From Reticulitermes speratus (taxonomy: Eukaryota; Arthropoda; Insecta; Blattodea; Rhinotermitidae), in contig JAJKFL010000031.1 of assembly GCA_021186555.1 (NCBI GenBank), positions 24,176,452 to 24,240,451 of the forward strand: DNA of 64,000 bases, read 5' to 3'. Within the stretch, counting starts at the first letter, position 1, and every line of letters begins with the position of its first letter. Under the pieces are notes generated by a model that made no database searches, was not told the DNA's origin, and saw nothing but the letters and a program-made list of their open reading frames with translations. A program made the position numbers and the translations under genes. Below, piece by piece: positions 11,452 through 22,808 of this stretch.

Positions 11452-11869
11452 AAATCTACAATATATTTGCCCTATTTTTGCAAAAGGAAAATTGGCTTTG
11501 TGACTTGAATAACGACGTGTTTTTAGCACGCGTGCTGATTTATGTCGGGCAAAGACATGTGCATTTGCAGTAAAGAAACACACACGGCAGAGATATCAGT
11601 CTGCTGGTAACGGTGGCCCTCACGATGCAAACGATAATTACGGGTGTCTTGCGTGATAAAAGTGTTTCCATAGATGCCCAAGAGAAATGTAAACTTAACA
11701 TAATTTTGTTGCTTCGGGCCGGGTATGTGCCTGCTTGTCCTTTTTATCAGTACACTCGTAAAACTAACGCCTCTGAACAAATTTATAGTCAAGAATAAAT
11801 CATTTAGCCTCGTTTATGTACGATAGCGTGGTCAGTTTCCTGCCCTCGGTGTTGGTGGGTGGGGGAAAG

Positions 11870-12276
11870 GGAATGGAAAGAAGTCTATGCATAAGTTCCG
11901 AATCTTTTGACCGTCAAGTACTGACGTGGTTTGCGCAAGCTTCAGTTGGTTGGTATGTTGTCCGTGCGAGGACTCTGCAGGCGCAAACCACAGTCTCTGA
12001 TCGGGACCGTGTGGGCTCTGGTTGGCAGTCGGCGCGCGAACATGTGCGACAGTGGTGGTTTGTCCGGTGCTGGTTCGTTCGACACTTTGCTGCTTTGTCT
12101 GTGACTCGGGGCTTCAAAGATACAGGTTTGATCATCGTTCGGCGTGTGGTGTGGTTAGTGCATGGAGTGACGTGACAGTGCAATGAAGATACCGTTCTGA
12201 GACATGTCTAAACATGCGGCATCGCACTCATTGACAAGTTCGCGGATTCCTATGGCATGAGAGTTCATACGTCATC
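11870..12276 (+). promoter_or_regulatory. CpG-rich stretch, candidate promoter and 5' UTR
   Basis: CpG is clearly more frequent here than in flanking DNA (for example GGCGCGCGAAC near 12031 and GTTCGGCGTG near 12137). A TCAGTT initiator-like motif sits at 11942-11947. I saw no TATA box or good DPE at the right spacing. It matters mainly because it lies just upstream of the candidate first exon. Unmethylated promoters in insects with methylated genomes often stand out this way, but that is inference. Confidence 0.35.
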
Positions 12277-12346
12277 ATGTCTACAGGCTTTGTAGCCTTG
12301 TGTTTAGTTCTAGAGTTCGGGAACGTTTTTGGTGGTCGTGTTTTTG
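12277..12346 (+). CDS. Candidate first coding exon with signal-peptide-like start
   Basis: The ATG at 12277 has A at -3. The reading is MSTGFVALCLVLEFGNVFGG followed by RVF and one extra base, so the exon would end in phase 1 at 12346. The next bases are GTAAGT, a consensus splice donor (12347-12352). An in-frame TGA at 12232-12234 fixes this ATG as the first in frame; two out-of-frame ATGs lie just upstream. The residues GFVALCLVL form a hydrophobic core like a secretory signal, although the glutamate that follows is unusual. The gene cannot be named from 23 residues, and I found no matching second exon in the window. Chance is a real alternative. Confidence 0.35.
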
Positions 12347-12929
12347 GTAAGTAAAAGTGCCACATAACTTAAAATTTCCCCGGGGCTTTCGGAATTAGTC
12401 ACTTCGGAACTGTGTAAGTTACAGTTTTCATGTCAGCGAAAGTTAGAGTTGAAGTCATAATCATTGCTATCTGTTGCCAAGAGCAATCTGGCTGATTGCG
12501 AAAAAACTAAATACTCGTGAAAATTAATGAGTATTTCATTCTGTAACGTCATAATAAATAACTGCCTTGAACCAAGAACAAAAAAAGGTTTTAAAACAGC
12601 ATTTCAGCTTCATACAGTAATTTTAACATGATGTTAAAATGCTACGGAATATAGTGTGTATATCAGTACGTTACATGTTTAGTTGGTGTCAAGAGCTTGT
12701 AAAATAATTTAGTTATGCTGAATGGTCGTTGCCGGAGGCCCTGCTGCGAGGTTGTCAACTGTTATTGTTTTTGACATGTTACGTCATCAAGCAAAACGAC
12801 ATGCTTGTAGTTCCGAGTGACGTATTTTACAGATATAGACATTCCTATTTTTTAAACAGCATACCCATTTTGACTGAACAGAAAACGCTGAAGACGACAG
12901 CAGTTTCTGGGGCGTAAATACACAAGCAG
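12347..12929. other. No recognised element; would be intron 1 if the exon is real
   Basis: Starts at the GTAAGT donor. No repeat family recognised; a small palindrome TTTTAACATGATGTTAAAAT lies near 12620. Confidence 0.35.
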
Positions 12930-13130
12930 AGGTGTTCGAGTTGCGTTATGCTGTGCACTGTTGCGCAGTCATATGGGGAAGGTGTCCATTTTGACGGTTT
13001 CAGTTGCATTAATCCGTAATCTTGTCACCGCACAGGTGTTCGAGTTGCATTAGGTCTGTGCTGTGTAGTGTTGTTATACGGGGAAGGATGCCCATTTTGA
13101 CCGTTTCAGCTATATCATACACCCACATTC
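12930..13130. repeat. Imperfect tandem duplication, about 104-bp spacing
   Basis: AGGTGTTCGAGTTGC, ATACGGGGAAGG or ATATGGGGAAGG, and CCATTTTGAC...GTTTCAG occur twice in the same order, starting at about 12930 and 13034. The copies differ by substitutions and a few indels. Confidence 0.75.
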
Positions 13131-13559
13131 CTGTCACAGTCGATATTTCATACTGTCTTATGCTTCGAAGTTGAAGTCCCGTATTTAACACTGAAAGACA
13201 TGCATAATTTTAAACATGTGTTCCTATGATGCATGCGGCCTGCCGTACGGGTAAAATAATCGAAACCGACGTATAAAACTTTCAGTGGCAGTATTAATTT
13301 CCCAGATACCGCAGTGTGTTTTACATTAGTAAACTTTCTTTACAAGGCCCTTTGCATTATGCGTTGTAGAAGAGGTTTTGAATGAAATAGCTTTATAAAT
13401 GGAAATTAATTGTTTTTTAATTGGTTGAAAGGGGAATGTAGATATATACTGAAATAATGACGGAACTGCGTAATCGTCAGTTAAATTTGTACGACGTACG
13501 GTGTCCATTATTAGAAAATAGATACTCGCTTGCATATCGAGCTGTCTGGTGTTATAAGT
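13131..13559. other. No recognised element
   Basis: Single-copy-looking DNA without coding features. Confidence 0.35.
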
Positions 13560-13760
13560 AGGCTTGACAGCATGCTGGAGAGGCTGATGAAAGTTACTCT
13601 TCGTTCGAGACCAGCCCCACCTCCTCAACGTCGAAGATTCACATGATTTCGGTCGAATGTTGGGACGTGAAGTTAACCACTCACCTCCGTCAGGGTCGAG
13701 AATAAGAATGAGTGGAGCTGTACCTCTATTCCCTTATATGACTTCATGACGTGGACAGGG
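13560..13760 (+). mobile_element. SINE-D, diverged copy
   Basis: Contains the SINE-D body signature GAAGTTAACCACTCACCTCC, then GAGTGGAGCTGTACCTCTAT towards the tail; a weak head-like CGTTCGAGACC lies upstream. Confidence 0.5.
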
Positions 13761-14399
13761 AAAAATTTACGTTTATAGTTTAAAGATAATATTTCAAGTG
13801 TAGATGTTTTTTCGATGTCGATTAAGATGAGAGGACGCCTACTTGTGTTGAGGTGGAAAGGATTCGGAAGGATATGGTTGTAGCTGCTTTCCGTGTGATA
13901 TGCAGCAGTTAGTTGGAAGGAACTGAGAAAAATCGCGAAAGCTCGTAGGATACTTTGTACCTTTCCAGGTAGTGTAATGGGGTACCTGCGTATCATTTAG
14001 CATTTAAGGTAACCTGCTCAGTTACTCGATGCTGGTGGTGCGGAGGTTGGTCTCTGGAAGTTATAGGACATGAAAAATGTATAAAGGGACATTTGAATGT
14101 TTAATGCTCGTCACTGAAATGGCGGTTTAGTGTACTCGATACGAAATGATTTTTACATAACTGTGGCTTTAATATGACGGTGTAAACATAGCGTTACGGT
14201 GGTTACAATATTGCTTCCATTTCGAGGATCAGGCATTGGTTTGATTTCCACCTTGAAGGTCAGTCGTACTGAGACCTTATACACTGTGTCTTTCCAGGCA
14301 TGTTTTGGAATAATATTTTGAAATAGGCCGCTGTCGCCTCATTTCACACACTTCATAAGTCATATGAAACGCTTTGTTTCCTACTCGGCAATGTAGTGT
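13761..14399. other. No recognised element
   Basis: No named feature. Confidence 0.35.
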
Positions 14400-14960
14400 A
14401 GTCGGTGTGATGACTAGACTAGAGACTGAACGGCCAAGGAACTGTGTTCGATTGCTGGTAAGGCAAGTGATTTATCTCTTCTCCGAAGCATCCAGACCGG
14501 CTCTGGAGTCCAACCAGCCTCCTATTCAATGCGTACTGTGGGAGTTTCCCCTGTTGGAAAGCGTTCGGTGCGTGAAGTTCACTAATCACGCCCGTCTAAT
14601 TCCAAAGTTAAAAATTTGTGGAGCTATACTTTCACTGCCGATCCCAGTGGCTGCGCGGTTTAAGGCGTGGGTCTACGGCCGCTCGCTTACTGGGATTGTG
14701 GGTTCGAATTCCACCGGCGGCATGGATGTCTGTCTGTTGTGAGTGTTGTGTGTTGTCAGGTAGAGGTCTCAGCAACGGGCTGGTCCCTCGTCCTGAGGAG
14801 TCCTACCGAGTGTGGTGTGTGTCTGAGTGTGATCGTGAAGCCTCGATAATGAGGAGGCCTAGGCTCCCAAGGGGCTGTCGAGCCATAGGGAAAAAAAATA
14901 ATTTCACTCCTCCATAAGCCTTTATGGCATACGTGGGGATACTTCTACCTTTATTGGGAT
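14400..14960 (+). mobile_element. SINE-D copy interrupted by SINE-A
   Basis: The SINE-D body (AGACCGGCTCTGGAGTCCAA through GTGGAGCTATAC) runs to 14635 and resumes at about 14908 with TCCTCCATAAGCCTTTATGG, the normal tail. A degenerate tRNA head with GTGTTCGATTGC lies near 14445. The break is filled by SINE-A. Confidence 0.6.
14636..14901 (+). mobile_element. SINE-A inserted in SINE-D
   Basis: Full-length head (TGCCGATCCCAGTGGCTGCG), B box GGGTTCGAATTCC, body and short A tail. The hexamer TTTCAC at 14630-14635 and 14902-14907 is the target-site duplication, so it entered the older SINE-D copy. Confidence 0.9.
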
Positions 14961-16474
14961 TGTAACGAATGATGTTGATGAGGGTTCGTAAAAATTACCG
15001 AAGATCAAAACAGAACATAGACTTTGAAATGTGAGGTAAATACTTAAGGTGCGTCATTTTTACGTCTTACTGTCGCTGACTATGGAACAGTTAATCCCAT
15101 TTGACGTCCTTGTCACCATGGCGGGTGGTTTTGCATGATTTGTGAAATTATTGCCAGAACATTTAATGTTTCAGAATTTACATCGGTTTGCCTTTTTTTT
15201 CCCCCTTTACACTTAGGTGCCCACCGAAAGGGGTTTCCGTGATTTACCTTCCAGCCGGAATCAGTCATTGAAATCGACTGATGACTGGTACATTGGAATC
15301 TTGCAAACTAAAATGAAACATTAGGAAGCCTGAAATGAACATAAAAAATCCGAGAAGAGGAGACATTGTGATTTAAATGAGACGAGTCTTGGAAAATGTT
15401 GTTATATTTATATGTATGTAATTGCAGTTACAAACAGTGGTATGTTACAGTTATATTAATTACATGATTTTTATAATATAATTTTTAAAATCAAGCATAA
15501 ATTATATGGGTCCTTAGGGTCATCTCTCCCATTGAAGAATTCTGGATGCACTTGTGCCTACAGTGCAGGTCAAATATTACCACAGTAAGAGTGAAATAAA
15601 ACGTAACCAAATTTAGTGATCTGAAATATGTTAACGGGAAATGGTGATTAATGTATTTAATAAGCCACCACAAATGGCAGTGCCTGTACTTTCTATTCTT
15701 GTTTGACCTAAATCCTCGGCAGGGACATAATACTGATATGTTGCTTTAGTTACTGTCTAGGCGAATTCTGATGCAGTAAATCACTTTGAATTGCGAGCCT
15801 AAACATCAAATTCCCTTCCAAGTTCATAGTCACTTTATCTTACGTGAAATTCAATGGGTTCTGAAGTCCAGAAAGCTTTTTTAAGTAACATACGAACGAA
15901 TCGGTATATAGTGTTCTTTTCTAGACGTTTTAGTCGTTTGTATAACGTAACTTGCTAGTAGTTTCAGCATCACTAATTCCAGACTTAATCCTAAGCAGTT
16001 CTCGTCCGCTCGTCATCACCCCATCTCCGTCTACATTAGTGTTTAAGCTTCCATTTTCCTTGTTGGAAAGACGATGTGTGCGTTGGTTCAAGTGACACCT
16101 GCAACCGATAGAGACAATTTTTTTCTTTTCTTTTCCATGTTGTGTTTGTCGCTGCATGTTATCTTGCTGTGTGGGCAGTATGTAGCAGTGTATAGCAGTA
16201 TGCGGCAGTGTAGCTGTGTGTAGCTACGTACAGCAGTGGTTGTGTACTGATGATGAATCCCACAATCCAGAGACTGAACTTAAATACAGTCCACGTGTAT
16301 AATCATTATACAATTAGTGTTACCCATCTCTTTCTCCGTCTTCCACTTGGAGGTTTTCGTTTTGTGTGCAAAATTTATATTGAAACTCACATTTTGTGAT
16401 ATTTAATTGAGTCCTTAATAGTTTGATGTTGTGGAGTGTCTGCTTCAGTTTTTACAGACGCACTGCTGAGACGA
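14961..16474. other. Mostly unrecognised DNA; degenerate AGCAGT repeats near 16160-16230
   Basis: No coding feature. At 16160-16230, CAGTATGTAGCAGTG-type motifs echo the GACAGTACGTAGTAG part of the minisatellite downstream and may be its decayed edge. Confidence 0.4.
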
Positions 16475-17565
16475 GGTGGTAGTTTACTTTTGTTATTGCT
16501 GACAGTACGTAGTAGTTTACTTTTGTTATTGCTGACAGTACGTAGTAGTTTACTTTTGTTATTGCTGTCAGTACGTAGTAGTTTACTTTTGTTATTGCTG
16601 ACAGTACGTAGTAGTTTACTTTTGTTATTGCTGACAGTACGTAGTAGTTTACTTTTGTTATTGCTGACAGTACGTAGTAGTTTACTTTTGTTATTGCTGA
16701 CGGTACGTAGTAGTTTACTTTTGTTATTGCTGACGGTATGTAGTAGTTTACTTTTGTTATTGCTGACAGTACGTAGTAGTTTACTTTTGTTATTGCTGAC
16801 AGTACGTAGTAGTTTACTTTTGTTATTGCTGACAGTACGTAGTAGTTTACCTTTGTTATTGCTGACAGTACGTAGTAGTTTACTTTTGTTATTGCTGACA
16901 GTACGTAGTAGTTTACTTTTGTTATTGCTGACAGTACGTAGTAGTTTACTTTTGTTATTGCTGACAGTACGTAGTAGTTTACTTTTGTTATTGCTGACAG
17001 TACGTAGTAGTTTACTTTTGTTATTGCTGACAGTATGTAGTAGTTTACTTTTGTCATTGCTGACAGTACGTAGTAGTTTACTTTTGTTATTGCTGACAGT
17101 ACGTAGTAGTTTACTTTTGTTATTGCTGACAGTACGTAGTAGTTTACTTTTGTTATTGCTGACAGTACGTAGTAGTTTACTTTTGTTATTGCTGACAGTA
17201 CGTAGTAGTTTACTTTTGTTATTGCTGACAGTACGTAGTAGTTTACTTTTGTTATTGCTGACAGTACGTAGTAGTTTACTTTTGTTATTGCTGACAGTAC
17301 GTAGTAGTTTACTTTTGTTATTGCTGACGGTACGTAGTAGTTTACTTTTGTTATTGCTGACGGTACGTAGTAGTTTACCTTTGTTATTGCTGACGGTACG
17401 TAGTAGTTTACCTTTGTTATTGCTGACAGTACGTAGTAGTTTACTTTTGTTATTGCTGACAGTACGTAGTAGTTTACTTTTGTTATTGCTGACAGTACGT
17501 AGTAGTTTACTTTTGTTATTGCTGACGGTACGTAGTAGTTTACTTTTGTTATTGCTGACGGTACG
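16475..17565. repeat. 33-bp minisatellite, clean block 1
   Basis: About 33 head-to-tail 33-bp units, each GTAGTAGTTTACTTTTG + TTATTGCTGACAGTAC. Variants are few: GACGG for GACAG, CAGTATG for CAGTACG, TTGTCATTG for TTGTTATTG, TTTACCTTTG. The unit length is a multiple of three and no frame is interrupted, which creates long artificial open frames on both strands. It is non-coding. Confidence 0.97.
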
Positions 17566-18404
17566 TAGTAGTTTAACTTTTATTGCTGACGGTACGTAGA
17601 TAGTTTACTTTGTTATTGCTGACAGTACGTAGTAGTTTACTTTTGTTTTGCTGACAGTACGTAGTAGGTTACATTTTGTTATGCTGACAGTACGTAGTAG
17701 TTTACTTTTGTTATTGCTGACGGTACGTATAGTTTTTTTGTTATTGCTGACGGTAGTAGTAGTTTACCTTTGTTATGCTGACGTACGTAGTATTACTTGT
17801 TTATTGCTGACAGTACGTAGTAGTTTACTTTTGTTAATGCTGACAGTAAAGTAGTAGTTACTTTTGTTATTGCTGACAGTACGTATAGTTTACCCTTTTG
17901 TTATGCTGACGTACGTAGTAGTTTACTTTGTATGTGTGACAGTAGTAGTAGTTACTTTTGTATATGCTGACAGTACGTAGTAGTTTACTTTTGTTATTGC
18001 TGACATACGTAGTCAGTTTACTTTTGTTATTGCTGACATACGTATAGTTTACTTTGTTATTGCTGACAGTACGTAGTAGTTTACTTTTGTTAATGCTGAC
18101 AGTAGTATATTTACTTTGTATTGCTGACAGTACGTAGTAGTTTCTTGTTATTGCTGACAGTACGTAGTAGTTTACTTTCGTTATTGCTGACATACGTAGT
18201 ATTTACTTTTGTTATTGCTGACAGTACGTAGTGTTACTTTTTGTTATTGCTGACCAGTATGTATATTTACTTTGTCATTGCTGACAGTACGTAGTAGTTT
18301 ACTTTTGTTATGCTGACAGTACGTAGTAGTTTACTTTTGTTATGCTGACAGTACTAGTAGTTTACTTTTGTTAATTGTGACAGTACTAGTAGTTACTTTT
18401 GTTA
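17566..18404. repeat. 33-bp minisatellite, indel-rich middle block
   Basis: The same 33-bp unit, but almost every unit carries one or more small insertions or deletions (ACGTATAGTTT, TTGTTATGCTGAC, GACATACGTAG) while substitutions remain rare. The block still contains the CAGTATG/TTGTCATTG marker (about 18255) and the GACGG/TTTACCTTTG cluster (about 17720-17770) seen in both clean blocks. This looks like uncorrected long-read sequence more than natural decay. Confidence 0.9.
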
Positions 18405-18890
18405 TTGCTGACAGTACGTAGTAGTTTACTTTTGTTATTGCTGACAGTATGTAGTAGTTTACTTTTGTCATTGCTGACAGTACGTAGTAGTTTACTTTTG
18501 TTATTGCTGACAGTACGTAGTAGTTTACTTTTGTTATTGCTGACAGTACGTAGTAGTTTACTTTTGTTATTGCTGACAGTACGTAGTAGTTTACTTTTGT
18601 TATTGCTGACAGTACGTAGTAGTTTACTTTTGTTATTGCTGACGGTACGTAGTAGTTTACTTTTGTTATTGCTGACGGTACGTAGTAGTTTACCTTTGTT
18701 ATTGCTGACGGTACGTAGTAGTTTACCTTTGTTATTGCTGACAGTACGTAGTAGTTTACTTTTGTTATTGCTGACAGTACGTAGTAGTTTACTTTTGTTA
18801 TTGCTGACAGTACGTAGTAGTTTACTTTTGTTATTGCTGACAGTACGTAGTAGTTTACTTTTGTTATTGCTGACAGTACGTAGTACACTT
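18405..18890. repeat. 33-bp minisatellite, clean block 2
   Basis: About 14 clean units. The order of variant units (CAGTATG/TTGTCATTG unit, a run of standard units, two GACGG units with TTTACCTTTG, standard units) repeats that of block 1, but with about six standard units where block 1 has about nine. Confidence 0.95.
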
Positions 18891-19120
18891 TAATTTTACT
18901 GCTGACAGTAACTGATAGTGTATTTTTATTTTGCTGTAGACGGTGGGTAGTAGTTTATTACAGTTTTATGACTAACAGTAGGTGGCAGTATTCTGCTGAC
19001 AGTACGTAGTACACTTGAATTTTACTGCTGACAGTAACTGATAGTGTGTTTTTATTTTGCTGTAGACGGTGGGTAGTAGTTTATTACAGTTTTATGACTA
19101 ACAGTAGGTGGCAGTATTCT
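18869..19120. repeat. 126-bp tandem duplication at the array's edge
   Basis: Two copies, 18869-18994 and 18995-19120, differ at only a couple of bases. Each begins with a GCTGACAGTACGTAGTA unit start and goes on through GACAGTAACTGATAGTGT, GTAGACGGTGGGTAGTAG and AACAGTAGGTGGCAGTATTC. The 126-bp unit looks like about four diverged 33-bp-type monomers duplicated recently as a block. Confidence 0.9.
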
Positions 19121-19323
19121 GTTTATACGGCTGACAGCTGGTGGCAGTGAATTTGTTAATGAGAGGAACTAGTGTATTTTTACTACGCTGCTGCCATTTT
19201 CGGTAGTGTCTTGTTATTTTACTGCTGATGACGTGTGATGGTGTATTTGTAACCTCATATCGCCAGTTTTATTACCATTACATTACGTTGTTTCAACAAA
19301 CAACATGAAGTTTCCATACACAA

Positions 19324-19562
19324 CTAACCCTTTAAGGACTACAGTTAAACTGAATGATATTTAAACAGGCAGTTCGTACCGCGCAGTAAACACACTCCGT
19401 CTCGATGATGAAAACCAATCATTTAATGCTGTATAGGGAAATAACCGCTGTTTGTGCTTACATCCATATAAAACACACAAATACACTGTGTGGGCAGAAC
19501 GTAGAATTTGTAAATGTTAAACCTGGTGGTACATAAATTAACCACTGAGCTTTAAGGGTTAA
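19324..19562. mobile_element. TTAA-type MITE
   Basis: Starts (C)TAACCCTTTAAGGAC and ends GAGCTTTAAGGGTTAA. Inside are GCAGTTCGTACCGCGCAGTA and AACACACTCCGTCTCGATGA, the reverse complement of blocks in the 3161 copy. Non-coding. Confidence 0.7.
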
Positions 19563-21917
19563 AATAATTATGTTTGCACATCTTATAATGTGTGTCCTAC
19601 TTATAATATTATTTATTTGATTAATAAGAAAAGGTAAGTTTAATTTTATTTATAACTGCGGTTTGCGTAACAAGTTAACTGAGCTGTGCATTACCTTATC
19701 TGTATTTTGGAATTGTCAGATTTAAATTTCAGACAAGTTAGAATGAACTGGGTGTTTTCGCGTTCTTCAAATCCAGGCATATTTCGAGACTATACTTTGA
19801 AATAAGCCAATACCGTCCACTGTTACCTCTTGAGAGACCACCATTTCTGATGCGACGATAATTCATTTTGTAAGTATTCTAGATACGGCATTGATGAGTG
19901 TACATATTAAGAATTTTTTTCCTATATTTTGGCAGTGGTTTAAATCTCCTGTATCTGTCATAACTTATGAAGTTCAAGGTCTGATCAATTGAAATGGAAT
20001 TATATTTTGTTCTGGTTAGAATAAAACCTGCATCCGATGACAAAACATTCGCTTCTGTAATTTAAATAACGCCAACACAAAGGTCACATGTAATGCATTC
20101 AAGTCTGTCAGCTGATTTTAATAATCCCATTGTTTTTACATCAGTTGCTACTGTCTCTGAAGCGATGAGCTGTAACCTTGTGTACGTGCATAAGGTTACG
20201 TGGATATCGCACGTGGCCTCATTCTGTGGCGATAGTATATTTTGAAATTAAATGCAACGTAATATGAAATTGTAAAACTAAATTAAATTGCCCAAATTTC
20301 CGTCTGACATTTACTTCTTCTTCGTTAATTAAGATGTGTATGTATCACAGTAAATTTATTTTACAATTATAACTACTATTTTTACACTCATATATGCGGG
20401 TACTGCGCACATGAACCATATATGGAGTATATGGTTTTTGCAGTATGGTTAGGAGAGAACTAATTTCGTGTTAACAACCATTGTGTAAACGAATTTCTAT
20501 GCTTACGAATTATGCTGTATAATTGTTGATGCAAATCTGACGGAGGTGCCTAAAATCGTTACCATCTGCAAAAACCTCTCAGAAAAATTGGATACTATAC
20601 AATAGAGTGAAAGACAATTTCTTGAAGTGGAGAGTTATTTGTGGCATGAAAGAATCTGTAATGTTATAATAAAATGATGTAAATTTAAGAGATGCGCTGT
20701 GGTATTTAACTGCAACTCTTTATTTATCAATGATTATAGAAGGTAATTAATTGAAAAAACACATCGTCATACGTTTGTGATGCTAAAATTGTTGATAAAT
20801 TTCATGTCTGAAGAACATATACCCTCTTTCCAACAACAGCTGGATGATATGTTCTACTTTTACATAATTTGTCTTGATTCGTTGCTTTGTTTCGCAAAAT
20901 AGGAGAAGATCTCACGAAATTGCAACGTGTTATGTAGTTATGAATAGAGAAAGCGTACAATTTACTGTGAACCGTCAGCGGAAGTTGGAAATTTCTACTG
21001 AATAGATGGACTAATTACGGGTATAGATTATCTCTTTTCAGAGTTACTTAACTTCGCTTTTATTTTGCTACTTTGGAATAATGAAATGTAACACGCAATC
21101 GTAGCCGAACAACGGAGGATTTTGTTGATATAATGAGTGCTTTATGTTGTTAGTGTGTTATAGCTAAAAGAGTTTTAATGTAAGGTTGGACTAGAATTTA
21201 ATATTAATTATCTGACTGACAAAGGGCATGAATGCACAAGTTTATTAGCAGGTAGCCACTGAGTAAAGAGGTAGGTTTTCAGGCTAATGACATGATCATA
21301 TAGGGTTCGAAATAGTGCAGGAATTATGTTAACAGGTAACCAGTTTCTGCTACCTATTTTTATGTTAATATAAAACATTATGTTGATGTTACAATGTTGA
21401 GGATTGAGTCTACTTATTGAAATTATATAAATAGTTTTAAACTAATGGTACCATACGTGAGAGCGAACGTGGCTACGAAGTGACAGCTGTACGATAATAA
21501 ACATGGCAAGAACATGAATATGGAGACGTGGCAAAAGTAGGAGTGAGGGGTGACAAGGAGAATGATAGACGTGGGAGGAACACGAATATGAGGTAACGAA
21601 AACAATGATAAAATGGCGAGAGCATGACTAATATGAGGGGATAAAGACAGAATAATAGAAGTGGTAAGAATTGACATCACGAAGACCTTCAAATGGATAA
21701 TCGACTCGGAAGTGAAGTACTGAATTAATTGCGAAATTTAAGATAATACAATTGATGAGATTGATAGCATAGGAGAAGTTAGATAGAATGGGCCAGGCAC
21801 GTGTGTGACGTTAGCGAGGAATAATGAACGTACAGGGTGAAGAGTAAGACGTGAATCAAGAAAAGCTAAAAAAAGACGGTTTTGACACCCGTACAGGCGT
21901 CACGTTGGCTAACCGAC
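19563..21917. other. Long stretch with no recognised element except a LINE remnant hint
   Basis: AT-rich DNA without coding frames. Near 21810 the plus strand reads WARHVCDVSEE, which recalls the RWAGHVARM motif of LINE RT tails and may be a very old remnant. The 21480-21680 part is purine-rich with loosely repeated AACATGGCAAGAACATGA-like phrases. Confidence 0.35.
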
Positions 21918-22150
21918 AAAGATTGTAAGAGGAAGGAAAGCAACACTGATTTATTCATTATGTAGTCGGTCTTGCGACAGGCCCATGGCTTCGAAAGCGA
22001 GTTCTACAAAGAGTGCAATCTGGTGCTTCATATTACAAATTATAGTATCTTCTCTTTTTCTTAAGGTAATCCAGTAGCTGCTTACGCCTTCTTCCTCGTC
22101 TTCCCGTCATTTCTATCCTTCCTTCTAACTTTCCTTCAATCACGTGTTTT
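21918..22150 (-). mobile_element. LINE-2 fragment, inverted relative to the 2645 copy
   Basis: The reverse complement contains the same tail as 2645-2850: AAGTTAGAAGGAAGGATAGA, GAAGAAGGCGTAAGCAGCTA, AGAACTCGCTTTCGAAGCCA and ATGGGCCTGTCGCAAGACCG. Frames are broken. Confidence 0.7.
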
Positions 22151-22503
22151 AGAAGGCAGTTTCTATAATGAAAAAGACAGATTATATTAATGCGGGTGAA
22201 ATAAAACTTTCCACATTCCTCAAGCTGCTCAGGCGTTCTGTCGCTCTAAATTAAAGTTGATTTGTAGTGAATGGTAATTCGAGCACACACCACTTTAAAC
22301 AATGAATAGTATAAAATGAATGGTAATTGTTTGCTCCTAAATTCCTCGTGTGTGAGAGGTAACAAACTCTCAGTATGTTGACAGCTGTATTGATTTGTCG
22401 CACCATGTAGATAATTATTTTGTTTAAGTCGATAGTATAGATTGCAGATGCTATAATGAGTCTTCTCACCTGTAATAATAATTACGAATACTTAGGTATT
22501 CAA
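22151..22503. other. No recognised element
   Basis: No named feature. Confidence 0.35.
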
Positions 22504-22808
22504 ATGAGGAGGATATTTGGGCCTAAGAGGGACGAGGTAACAGGGGAGTGGAGAAGACTACATAACGAGGAACTTAATGATCTGTACTCATCACCAAATA
22601 TTATTCGGGTGATCAAATCAAGAAGAATGAGGTGAGCAGGGCATGTAGCACGTATGGGGAGGGGAGAGGTGCATACAGGATTTTGGTGGGGAGACCTGAG
22701 GGAAGGAGACCATTTGGAAGACCCAGGCGTAGATGGGAGGATAATTTAAAACGGATCTTCAAGAAGTGGGATGGGGGGCATGGACTGGATTGATATGGCT
22801 CAGGATAG
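22504..22808 (+). mobile_element. LINE-1 copy, RT C-terminal part only
   Basis: Reads [40 protein letters not shown], then a stop where W of RWAGHVARM is expected, then [18 protein letters not shown] and later MDWIDMAQDR. It is nearly identical to the matching part of the copy at 276-915. It is truncated at both ends and runs straight into an inverted SINE-A fragment. Confidence 0.85.

Noticed and set aside
16475-18890. CRISPR-like array
   Set aside because: Units are contiguous, with no unique spacers between repeats, and the context is animal DNA.
16436-18893. Long open frames with repeated LLLLLLTVRSS and TKVNYYVLSAI peptides
   Set aside because: They are translations of the 33-bp minisatellite on both strands; the unit is 11 codons without stops, so openness is automatic.
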